From assembly GCA_018064695.1 (NCBI GenBank), contig JAGHUU010000218.1, positions 1 through 5,951 on the forward strand: a DNA stretch of 5,951 bases. Reading direction: 5' to 3'. How positions within the stretch are numbered: position 1 is the first letter of the stretch; every line of letters starts with the position of its first letter. Below, in pieces: positions 1 to 5,566 of the stretch. A program made the position numbers and the translations under genes. The notes below the pieces were generated by a model. The model made no database searches and had not been told where the DNA came from. It worked only from the letters and a program-made list of their open reading frames with translations. The DNA comes from Candidatus Blautia equi. Its GTDB lineage: Bacteria; Bacillota; Clostridia; Lachnospirales; Lachnospiraceae.

Positions 1-344
1 GAATTATCCGTAAAGCGGGCGGCCGAGATGCTGATCCTGTTTTCTGTTTCCGCAGAATATACGATGTGCATCTCATAAGATCCTTTGGAGAGGGGCTTTA
101 CAGGACCATATAAAAATACACAGTCCTTGGCACCTTCACTCAGCATAGAGTCATCCACATACCATTCATTCTGATCGAATACGGCGGAATTGCTGGTGTA
201 ATTCTCCATATGAATGCCTGCATCGGTTTTCTCCTTTGCGTTTGCGGCCAGCAGGCACACAAAACTGATGAGAAAGAGAATAAACGAAAACAGCGCTGCG
301 GCTTTTCGGAGCTTGGCATTCAGGATCTGTTTATTGTTCATCAT
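1..344 (-). CDS. Membrane-anchored or secreted protein of unknown function (C-terminus beyond window)
   Basis: I do not recognise this protein. The visible 114 codons are open to the left edge, so only the N-terminal part is present. A short basic segment (KLRK, residues 11-14) is followed by a hydrophobic stretch at about residues 15-33 (ALFSFILFLISFVCLLAA). This is a signal anchor, or a signal peptide that could be cut after the ANA at 34-36. The rest is polar with alternating beta-type segments, for example GSYEMHIVYSAETENRISIS near residues 88-107. That resembles an extracytoplasmic beta-sandwich, but this is inference. The start overlaps the end of the AAA+ ATPase gene by 14 nt, so the two are probably cotranscribed and translationally coupled. 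Start choice: ATGs lie in frame at 350, 344 and 341. The one at 350 overlaps the ribosome binding site, so 344 or 341 is likely. The gene is real with fair certainty; its function is unknown. Confidence 0.72.
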   Translation of the reverse strand, partial: MMNNKQILNAKLRKAAALFSFILFLISFVCLLAANAKEKTDAGIHMENYTSNSAVFDQNEWYVDDSMLSEGAKDCVFLYGPVKPLSKGSYEMHIVYSAETENRISISAARFTDN

Positions 345-1680
345 TTTCATCCTTATTTAAATCGTCAGTTTCATTTTCAGGAACTGCATCCGCAGCGGAT
401 TCCTCCTCGGTCTGGTCGGATACTTCCTCAGCCGGAGCTTCAGAAACGTCTGCAGCTGCTTCCTCAGCCTCTTTCTCAGATGTTTCCTCCTCAGGGGCTT
501 CCTCTTCGGATTCTCCTGTGACATCCGCTTTGGTGATAAGGGTGATCTCCGGTTTTTCCTCCGGATCCATTTTTCCGATACGGGTAGCCTGGCGGGTGAT
601 GATCTTTTCGAAAAGGTTACGTACCTCGCGGGCGTTGGCGAAGTTTTCGGATTTCTCGTCGATGAGTTTCTGGATGGCCTCTTTTACTGCCTCCAGTGCG
701 TCATCCTCCATTTTGTACTCGTATTTCTTTAAGAAGCCTTCAAAGATAGAGAAGAGCTCCTCCATGGAATAATCCGGGAAGAAAAGGTATTTGTTGAAAC
801 GGGATTTGAGACCAGGGTTGCTGTTTACGAAGTCCTCCATAAGCTCGGTGTATCCGGCTACGATGACTACGAAACCGTCGCGGTGATCCTCCATGGCTTT
901 CAGAATGGTATCGATGGCTTCCTGACCAAAGTCGTTTCCGCCTTCTTTATTCAGGGTATATGCCTCGTCGATGAAGAGAACGCCGCCCATAGCCTCGTTG
1001 ATCTTTTCCATGGTCTTAGTAGCAGTCTGACCTACATAACCTGCTACCAGATTGGAGCGGTCCACCTCCACAAGCTGTCCTTTAGGAAGAGCGCCGATTT
1101 TTTTATACAGACGTGCAAGAATACGGGCAACGGTAGTTTTACCTGTTCCAGGATTTCCGCTGAATACAAGGTGAAGGGATACAGGAACGGATTTTAATCC
1201 CTGATCCTGACGCATCTTCTGCATCTTGGCAAGGCTGATGAGCTCCTCCACATCTTTTTTCAGATCCTTTAAGCCAACCAGAGCGTTCAGATCGTCCATA
1301 GGATCGGTCTCAGGTTCAGCCGGTTTCTCAGGCTCAGCAGGCTGCTGAGGAGCAGGAGCGGATGCGGTAGGCTTTGGAGTGAGGAGGGATGGATCCACAG
1401 ACTCATTTACCATGTTGTGCATGTTGGTGATGTCATCTCTTAAGGTCTTATTAAGATCAAGAAGAAGATTGCTGAGCTCATCTGCATCCACAGATGGTTT
1501 GGCAGGCTCAGCAGGCTTTGGAGCAGATGGTTTATTTGCGGAAGGAGAAGCCGGTGCAGCGGGCTTCTGGTCGTGATTTTTATTGTCATTTTTGATCGCA
1601 TCAGAGAGCGGACCGAAGAAATCATCGTAGATATCTTTTAAGATCTTGTCCGGTCTTGTGTATTCAGGAAGTTTAGCCAT
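331..1680 (-). CDS. CbxX/CfxQ/SpoVK-type AAA+ ATPase with acidic C-terminal tail
   Basis: This 449-residue cytoplasmic protein has three parts. Residues 1-125 form an N-terminal region with two short helical stretches (about 1-32 and 65-98) joined by Pro/Ala/Lys/Glu-rich linkers. Residues 128-385 are one AAA+ module. It has Walker A GNPGTGKT (175-182), a pore-loop-like YVGQTATKT (215-223), Walker B GGVLFIDEAY (232-241), a sensor-1 segment VVIVAGYTE (271-279), an arginine finger in NPGLKSRF (R294), and a sensor-2-like NAREVRN (349-355). Residues 386-449 form a strongly Glu/Asp-rich tail. The core closely resembles Bacillus SpoVK (about 320 residues) and rubisco-activase CbxX proteins, from recall. 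The N-terminal region and tail are extra. Relatives remodel protein complexes using ATP, but the target here is unknown and a sporulation role is not shown. The start has AAAGGAAAG upstream and its own promoter. The gene is first in a unit with the membrane-protein gene, which suggests that protein as a partner (inference). Confidence 0.93.
   Translation of the reverse strand: MAKLPEYTRPDKILKDIYDDFFGPLSDAIKNDNKNHDQKPAAPASPSANKPSAPKPAEPAKPSVDADELSNLLLDLNKTLRDDITNMHNMVNESVDPSLLTPKPTASAPAPQQPAEPEKPAEPETDPMDDLNALVGLKDLKKDVEELISLAKMQKMRQDQGLKSVPVSLHLVFSGNPGTGKTTVARILARLYKKIGALPKGQLVEVDRSNLVAGYVGQTATKTMEKINEAMGGVLFIDEAYTLNKEGGNDFGQEAIDTILKAMEDHRDGFVVIVAGYTELMEDFVNSNPGLKSRFNKYLFFPDYSMEELFSIFEGFLKKYEYKMEDDALEAVKEAIQKLIDEKSENFANAREVRNLFEKIITRQATRIGKMDPEEKPEITLITKADVTGESEEEAPEEETSEKEAEEAAADVSEAPAEEVSDQTEEESAADAVPENETDDLNKDENDEQ
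350..354 (-). promoter_or_regulatory. Ribosome binding site that decides the start of the membrane-protein gene
   Basis: On the minus strand AAGGA (354 down to 350) lies inside the last codons of the ATPase gene. It is 5 nt before the ATG at 344 and 8 nt before the ATG at 341. The in-frame ATG at 350 would overlap this site and is therefore unlikely to be used. Confidence 0.55.
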
Positions 1681-1740
1681 GGTGATTCTTTCCTTTCTAT
1701 TTTATAAGCTGCTTCATTTTATAAAGATATTCATTCGTTC

Positions 1741-1769
1741 ATTATACAAAATCTGGAAAACAGTATCAA
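1741..1769 (-). promoter_or_regulatory. Sigma-A promoter of the AAA+ ATPase unit
   Basis: On the minus strand a -35 box TTGATA (1769-1764) and a perfect -10 box TATAAT (1746-1741) are separated by exactly 17 bp. Transcription should start near 1734, giving a leader of about 54 nt. The leader contains two copies of ATTTTATAA on the plus strand (1699-1707 and 1716-1724). The promoter lies downstream of the terminator at 1842-1887, so the ATPase unit is transcribed separately from the MocR gene. Confidence 0.8.
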
Positions 1770-1789
1770 GAAAATATGTTAGTTTTACT

Positions 1790-1822
1790 CGTATAGGTAA
1801 TCACTTGCTGATTGACTATACG
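1790..1822. repeat. Inverted repeat upstream of the ATPase promoter, candidate regulator site
   Basis: The arms CGTATAG (1790-1796) and CTATACG (1816-1822) are perfect inverted repeats around a 19-nt centre. That centre itself holds TCA and TGA in inverted orientation. The element sits about 20-53 bp upstream of the -35 box of the ATPase promoter, a typical place for an activator site. No protein is identified that would bind it. Confidence 0.4.
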
Positions 1823-1841
1823 CCAATACAGTTGAATGGCC

Positions 1842-1887
1842 AAAGAAACGCCCACCTCGCTGAAAGCGACTTCAAATGTGGGCGTTT
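1842..1887 (-). terminator. Intrinsic terminator after the MocR-type regulator gene
   Basis: The perfect 10-bp arms AAACGCCCAC (1846-1855) and GTGGGCGTTT (1878-1887) enclose 22 nt that include a smaller hairpin, TCGCT/AGCGA (1857-1869). Read on the minus strand, the GC-rich stem ends in TTTCTTT (1848-1842). This is a fair U-tract just downstream of the MocR stop codon. On the plus strand the stem is followed by only three T residues, so termination is better supported for the minus strand. Confidence 0.75.
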
Positions 1888-1888
1888 G

Positions 1889-1919
1889 GTTACAGTTCAG
1901 ACAGTGTCTGAACTGTAAC
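1889..1919. repeat. 31-bp near-perfect palindrome over the MocR stop codon
   Basis: GTTACAGTTCAGACA (1889-1903) and TGTCTGAACTGTAAC (1905-1919) are perfect 15-bp inverted repeats around a single base. The palindrome encodes the last nine residues and the stop of the MocR regulator. It is one base away from the terminator stem and has no U-tract of its own. Possible roles are an operator, an RNA 3'-end stabiliser, or a dispersed repeat unit. The sequence alone does not decide between these. Confidence 0.8.
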
Positions 1920-3218
1920 GATGTTTTTAAGCAGGGTGAGGGCCGGGATAAAGTCATCTGAAGGCATGGAAGAGCAGGATAGAAGGAGCGTGAGGGCTCC
2001 CTCGGATTCCGAGAGTACCTGGATCTTCAGACCATGTGCAGCTGCAGCGTTTTTTAAAGCTTCGCCGCTATACCTGGTCGGCACGGTGAGTGCCATGGTG
2101 GTTCCGGCGGAACCGACTTTGATCTTTGCCTTTGCACCAAAGATCTGTGCAGCTGCCTCTGTGAGCAGTTTCATCTTTGCTGCATAGAGTCGTCTTAACC
2201 GTCGGGTCTGGGCTGCCAGATGACCGTCGCGGATAAACTGGCAGAGGGCGATCTGTTCTGCTTTGGATGCTGTCTGATTGTACAGAGCAGCCCGCTGCAG
2301 GTAAGCTTCCCTAAGCTGTCTCGGTAGTACCATAAAACTGATACGGATGGATGGCAGCAGAAGTCTTGAGAAGGAGCCTATATAGACTACTCCCTGACCG
2401 CCGGCCAGACTGTATATGGACGGCGTAGGCTTCTGCAGATATACAAATTCATTCTCAAAGTCGTCCTCAATGATGAGACTGCCGCGGTGGGAGGCGTGAC
2501 GGATCAGCTCCAGACGGCGGCTGATTGGCATGATCTCGCCCCATTTGGTCATGTGGGCCGGTGATACAAAAATAATGCCGCAATCCTTATCTCTGTAATG
2601 CACGTCAAAGCCATAGTCCGAAAATACGGCGCTGCCGTGGACAAAGGACGGTGTGGGGAATGAAACTGTTGTATAATCCTTAAGAAGCGGACACAAAATG
2701 TGGAGCAGACTCTGCACACCGGCGCCCACCACGATATCCTCCGCAGTACAGTGGATGTTTCTGCGTTCACGGATGTATTGCGCCAGGGTTTCCCTGAGTT
2801 CATATTCCCCCTGGGGCTCGCCATAGGATAACAGGCGGTCATTCTGCCTGAGTGCGCTCTTGATATAGCGCTGCCAGAGATCAAAACGAAAGCTCTCCCT
2901 GTCCACGCCGGAGGAGGAGAGATCGTAGATATAGTTCACCTCCGCTGCTTTTTCACGATTCTGAGGGACAGCCGGTTTTCCTGTGATTCCGGTGACATAA
3001 TATCCGCTCTGCGCCTTGGATATAATAAAACCGTCGGCTGCCAGCTGCAGGTAAGCATTTTCAATTGTGGTGCGGCTTAAATGCAGCTCCCCGGAGCATT
3101 TCCGAAGGGAGGGCATTTTGCTCCCTGCAGGCAGCTTTCCCTGCAGGATCAGATCTTTATAATAACGGTAGACGGAGAGATACAGCGGTTCCCCGTCTTT
3201 TTGAAGTTCTAATGCCAT
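1890..3218 (-). CDS. MocR-type GntR regulator with aminotransferase-like domain
   Basis: This 442-residue protein has the MocR layout. A GntR winged helix covers about residues 8-77 (helix-turn-helix near 41-63, recognition helix around SRTTIENAYLQL). A linker follows, then a fold-type I aminotransferase domain (about 95-435). Family landmarks are YGEPQGEYELR (132-142), EDDFENEF (251-258, with the Asp expected to face the pyridine nitrogen) and RISFMVLP (292-299). The motif normally reading S-x-SK with the PLP-binding Lys is GSFSR here (281-285, codon AGA), so Arg285 replaces the Lys. MocR proteins sense PLP or an amino-acid adduct. This one may not form the usual internal aldimine (inference). 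The start is supported by CGGAGA 6 nt before the ATG. The last nine residues are encoded by a palindrome. A candidate promoter and operator precede it, so autoregulation is plausible. Its target genes are not known; cbiK lies next upstream but ends at its own terminator. Confidence 0.93.
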   Translation of the reverse strand: MALELQKDGEPLYLSVYRYYKDLILQGKLPAGSKMPSLRKCSGELHLSRTTIENAYLQLAADGFIISKAQSGYYVTGITGKPAVPQNREKAAEVNYIYDLSSSGVDRESFRFDLWQRYIKSALRQNDRLLSYGEPQGEYELRETLAQYIRERRNIHCTAEDIVVGAGVQSLLHILCPLLKDYTTVSFPTPSFVHGSAVFSDYGFDVHYRDKDCGIIFVSPAHMTKWGEIMPISRRLELIRHASHRGSLIIEDDFENEFVYLQKPTPSIYSLAGGQGVVYIGSFSRLLLPSIRISFMVLPRQLREAYLQRAALYNQTASKAEQIALCQFIRDGHLAAQTRRLRRLYAAKMKLLTEAAAQIFGAKAKIKVGSAGTTMALTVPTRYSGEALKNAAAAHGLKIQVLSESEGALTLLLSCSSMPSDDFIPALTLLKNIVTVQTLSEL

Positions 3219-3242
3219 TGTTTTTCTCCGGATAAATTAAAC

Positions 3243-3267
3243 TGAGCATGTCATAACTGAATGCTCA
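3243..3267. promoter_or_regulatory. Candidate operator in the MocR leader
   Basis: The arms TGAGCAT (3243-3249) and ATGCTCA (3261-3267) are perfect inverted repeats. Inner TCA/TGA pairs make an almost continuous 25-bp dyad with one unpaired base. On the minus strand TCAGTT also occurs twice with a 15-nt period (3260-3255 and 3245-3240). MocR proteins often bind direct repeats. The element lies just downstream of the predicted transcription start and before the regulator's start codon, which suits autorepression. Binding itself is inference. Confidence 0.42.
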
Positions 3268-3281
3268 TACAAAACAGAAGT

Positions 3282-3310
3282 ATAATACAAAAATACAGAA
3301 AATACTACAA
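3282..3310 (-). promoter_or_regulatory. Candidate promoter of the MocR-type regulator
   Basis: On the minus strand TTGTAG (3310-3305) and TATTAT (3287-3282) are 17 bp apart, so the spacing is ideal and the boxes are moderately good. The surroundings are very AT-rich and other pairings are possible. It lies directly after the cbiK terminator stem. Confidence 0.5.
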
Positions 3311-3380
3311 AATCCGCCGGATCGGAACTTATAAAGGGCTGAAATGCAGCTGCCTGAAGTACCGTATCCGGCGGATATTT
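3308..3380 (-). terminator. Long-loop terminator after cbiK
   Basis: The perfect 11-bp arms ATCCGCCGGAT (3312-3322) and ATCCGGCGGAT (3366-3376) enclose 43 nt. A further CGG/CCG pairing next to a one-base bulge lengthens the stem. On the minus strand the stem is followed by TTTTGTAGTATTTT, which supports termination just after the cbiK stop. On the plus strand the stem is followed by ATTTTTATTT, so it could also stop antisense transcription. The long loop makes it weaker than a classic terminator unless the loop folds. Confidence 0.6.
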
Positions 3381-4175
3381 TTATTTGATTCCAGTTTCAA
3401 TATGTTTTACAAAGAGCTCCCGCACCTTTGCGTATTCTCCAAGACCCTTCAGCCTTGCGGAGACCTGAAAACCTTCTTTCTCAAAACGGCTCTTCCAGGA
3501 ATCCTCATCGTCACCGGCAAGATCGTTGTTGGCATGGTCGCCGGCCACGATCATAAAAGGTGCCAGAAGGACCTTCTGAAGACCTGTCTTTTTTACATTT
3601 CGAAGGACGGCATCGAAATCCGGATATGCCTCCACAGTGCCCATGAAAATATTGCCTTTGCCCTGATCCTTAAAAGTGTAGTCCATGGCGGCATAGATGC
3701 TGTTTGCATAATGCGGTGTGCCATGGCCCATAAATACCAGTGCGGTGTCATCGGGAAGATCGGCAAACTCCTCATTCACAGCCTGAAGAAGGGCTGTTTT
3801 ATCCTCCTCGCTGGTGAGAAGCGGATCGCAGATGGAGATAGAAGAGAAGGAAGCTTTATATTTCAGAATATCCTCCTTCATGGCATCGTTCTCGATTCCG
3901 TTGGTTACATGGGTAGGCTGGACAATGAGCTCCTGCACGCCGTCACTGATCATGCGCTCCATGGCTTCTTCCACATTGTCCACCGACAAGAGGGAACGCT
4001 TTTTAAGTTTGGCAATGATCATTTTGCTGGTCCAGGCCCGGTATACGGTATAGGCGGGATATGCAGCGGCGATCTCTTCTTCAATCGCCTCAATGGTGAC
4101 CTTTCTGGTGGTCTCATAACTGGTGCCGAAGCTCACCACAAGGATGGCTTTCCGGCTGTTTTCTGCTGTGTTCAT
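3381..4175 (-). CDS. cbiK: Sirohydrochlorin cobaltochelatase CbiK (anaerobic cobalamin pathway)
   Basis: This enzyme inserts Co2+ into sirohydrochlorin, the metal-insertion step of the oxygen-independent cobalamin route. The 264 residues match the usual length of the cytoplasmic CbiK enzyme, with no signal peptide. Family signatures run along the whole protein. They are ILVVSFGTSY (11-20), a segment RAWTSKMIIAKL (46-57), MGHGTPH (149-155), GTVEAYPDFD (179-188) and AGDHANNDLAGDDEDSW (211-227). His151, Glu182 and His214 match the metal-binding His, Glu and His described for CbiK structures, judged by eye. The start is supported by GGAGGAA six nt before the ATG and by a strong promoter at 4235-4263. 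It is divergent from hemA and the SirC-like gene, whose product makes its substrate. Iron insertion for siroheme is a possible side activity in this family. Confidence 0.95.
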   Translation of the reverse strand: MNTAENSRKAILVVSFGTSYETTRKVTIEAIEEEIAAAYPAYTVYRAWTSKMIIAKLKKRSLLSVDNVEEAMERMISDGVQELIVQPTHVTNGIENDAMKEDILKYKASFSSISICDPLLTSEEDKTALLQAVNEEFADLPDDTALVFMGHGTPHYANSIYAAMDYTFKDQGKGNIFMGTVEAYPDFDAVLRNVKKTGLQKVLLAPFMIVAGDHANNDLAGDDEDSWKSRFEKEGFQVSARLKGLGEYAKVRELFVKHIETGIK

Positions 4176-4234
4176 AACAGTTCCTCCATGATCTAATTAT
4201 GACCCTCCGCAAGGTCTCATTTTCCGCGTTTTTC

Positions 4235-4263
4235 AGTATACCGTCCATGGAAAAAAGAGTCAA
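4235..4263 (-). promoter_or_regulatory. Sigma-A promoter of cbiK
   Basis: On the minus strand TTGACT (4263-4258) and TATACT (4240-4235) are 17 bp apart, each one base from consensus. Transcription should begin near 4228, giving a leader of about 53 nt with a small GACC/GGTC hairpin (4201-4216). The -35 boxes of this promoter and of the hemA promoter are only 17 bp apart, so one bound protein could affect both. Confidence 0.78.
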
Positions 4264-4280
4264 GGGAAACGCGAAGCCGA

Positions 4281-4310
4281 TTGACATAAAGCGTCCGTAT
4301 GATTTATCAT
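4281..4310 (+). promoter_or_regulatory. Sigma-A promoter of the hemA operon
   Basis: A perfect -35 box TTGACA (4281-4286) is followed 18 bp later by TATCAT (4305-4310), one base from the -10 consensus. Transcription should begin near 4317, leaving a leader of only about 26 nt. That leader contains the ribosome binding site AAGGAG (4329-4334) and has no room for a cobalamin riboswitch. Confidence 0.75.
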
Positions 4311-4342
4311 GGGAATGATGACCTAATGAAGGAGAAGAGAAA

Positions 4343-5566
4343 ATGAGTATTTCCATGATAGGAATTGACCATAGCATGGCGCCGGTAGATGTGCGGGCAA
4401 GATACGCATTTACAAAGAAAAACGCAGGCCAGGCTATGGAAGAGATGAAGGCCAGAAAGGGTATTTCCGGCTGTATTCTTCTTTCCACCTGCAACCGTCT
4501 GGAGGTATGGGCCAGCGTGGAGGAAGGCGCAGACATTTCCTTATTTCAGGCGCTTTGTGATCTGAAAGGAATTACTGATTATAGTGACGATAAATATTTT
4601 GTAAAAAGAGAGGGAAAAGAGGCCGTGGAGCATCTTTTCTATCTCACAAGCGGACTGAGATCCCAGATCTTCGGCGAGGATCAGATCCTCACTCAGGTAA
4701 AAGATGCTCTTAGTCTTGCCAGAGAGTTTTTTGCATCGGACAGCGTTCTGGAAGTCCTTTTCCGCATGGCTGTCACAGCCGGAAAAAAGATCAAAACCGA
4801 GGTTCCGGTATCCCATGGAAACCCATCCGTCATCCATCAGGCGGTAGCCTTTTTAAGAGAACGCGGCATGGAAATGCAGGGAAAGACCTGCATGGTGATC
4901 GGAAACGGAGAGATGGGAAAGGTAGCAGCCCAGACCTTAAGAGAAGAGGGGGCGGATGTCACCGTCACGGTGCGCCAGTACAGAAGCGGCATTGTGGAGA
5001 TCCCATTTGGATGTAAGAGAATCAATTATGCCGACAGAATGGATTACCTTTCAAAGTGCGATCTGGTGGTAAGTGCTACGGCAAGTCCTAATTTTACTTT
5101 AAGAGAAGAGCTGTTTGCGGATCTGAAACTGGAGCACCCGATGGTCCTCATTGATCTTGCGGTTCCAAGAGATATCGAGCCTTCCCTTGGGGAGCATGAA
5201 GATCTGACCCTTTACGATATGGACAGCTTCCGCTCAGAGATCTCCGAGGAACAGAAAGGAAATCTTAAGGATGCCGGTATCATTGTAGAGGAACAGATGG
5301 AGGAATTCTTCCAGTGGCTGGATGGCAGGGATATCATTCCAAAGATCCAGAAGATCAAGGAAGCGGCTGTGAAGGACATTGATCTTCGCATTGCAAAACC
5401 TCTAAAGGGAACTTCCATGGAAACCGAAGAGCAGAAAAATGTAGAGGGATTTGTAAACCGGGCAGCATCGAACGTCATCAATAAGATGATCTTCGGCATG
5501 CGGGATCAGGTAAGTCCGGATGTGTTTGTAACGATTGTCTCGGCATTGGAGAAAGTATATGAGTAA
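4343..5566 (+). CDS. hemA: Glutamyl-tRNA reductase HemA
   Basis: HemA reduces glutamyl-tRNA(Glu) to glutamate-1-semialdehyde with NADPH. This is the first committed step of the C5 route to tetrapyrroles, in the cytoplasm. The 407 residues are close to the usual length. The N-terminal catalytic domain has GIDHSMAP (7-14) and the catalytic Cys50 in STCNRLE (48-54). A GEDQILTQVK segment follows at 111-120. The NADPH-binding domain has VIGNGEMGKVA (185-195) and LIDLAVPRDIEP (269-280). A helical dimerisation region makes up the C-terminus (about 310-405). Variations from common family forms are HSMAP in place of HKTAP and GNGEMG in place of GAGEMG; neither removes a known catalytic residue. The start is chosen from AAGGAG eight nt upstream and a promoter just before it. 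The stop overlaps the next gene by 8 nt, so the two form an operon. Identification is firm. Confidence 0.96.
   Translation: MSISMIGIDHSMAPVDVRARYAFTKKNAGQAMEEMKARKGISGCILLSTCNRLEVWASVEEGADISLFQALCDLKGITDYSDDKYFVKREGKEAVEHLFYLTSGLRSQIFGEDQILTQVKDALSLAREFFASDSVLEVLFRMAVTAGKKIKTEVPVSHGNPSVIHQAVAFLRERGMEMQGKTCMVIGNGEMGKVAAQTLREEGADVTVTVRQYRSGIVEIPFGCKRINYADRMDYLSKCDLVVSATASPNFTLREELFADLKLEHPMVLIDLAVPRDIEPSLGEHEDLTLYDMDSFRSEISEEQKGNLKDAGIIVEEQMEEFFQWLDGRDIIPKIQKIKEAAVKDIDLRIAKPLKGTSMETEEQKNVEGFVNRAASNVINKMIFGMRDQVSPDVFVTIVSALEKVYE

Noticed and set aside
1299..1380. Repetitive Pro/Ala/Glu codons in the ATPase gene as a possible tandem repeat
   Set aside because: The repeats are irregular at the DNA level and fit an ordinary flexible Pro/Ala-rich linker between domains.
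1646..1918. Plus-strand open frame of 90 codons ending inside the palindrome
   Set aside because: It begins antisense to the ATPase start and runs through its promoter and the terminator stem. The ending resembles the MocR C-terminus only because the palindrome reads the same on both strands.
1766..1957. Minus-strand open frame of 63 codons over the terminator region
   Set aside because: It starts within the MocR gene in another frame, crosses the palindrome and terminator hairpin, and has no domain.
3261..4196. Long open frame of 311 codons on the plus strand
   Set aside because: It is antisense to cbiK, whose protein has full-length family motifs and a good ribosome binding site. The translation of this frame has no recognisable domain, and its start sits in the MocR leader without a ribosome binding site.
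4176..4342. Possible cobalamin riboswitch before hemA or cbiK
   Set aside because: The predicted leaders are about 26 and 53 nt, while the riboswitch needs roughly 200 nt, and no B12-box-like segment was recognised.
4114..4536. Minus-strand open frame of 140 codons across the cbiK/hemA gap
   Set aside because: It is antisense to the hemA 5' end, covers both promoters and enters cbiK out of frame. No ribosome binding site or family resemblance was seen.
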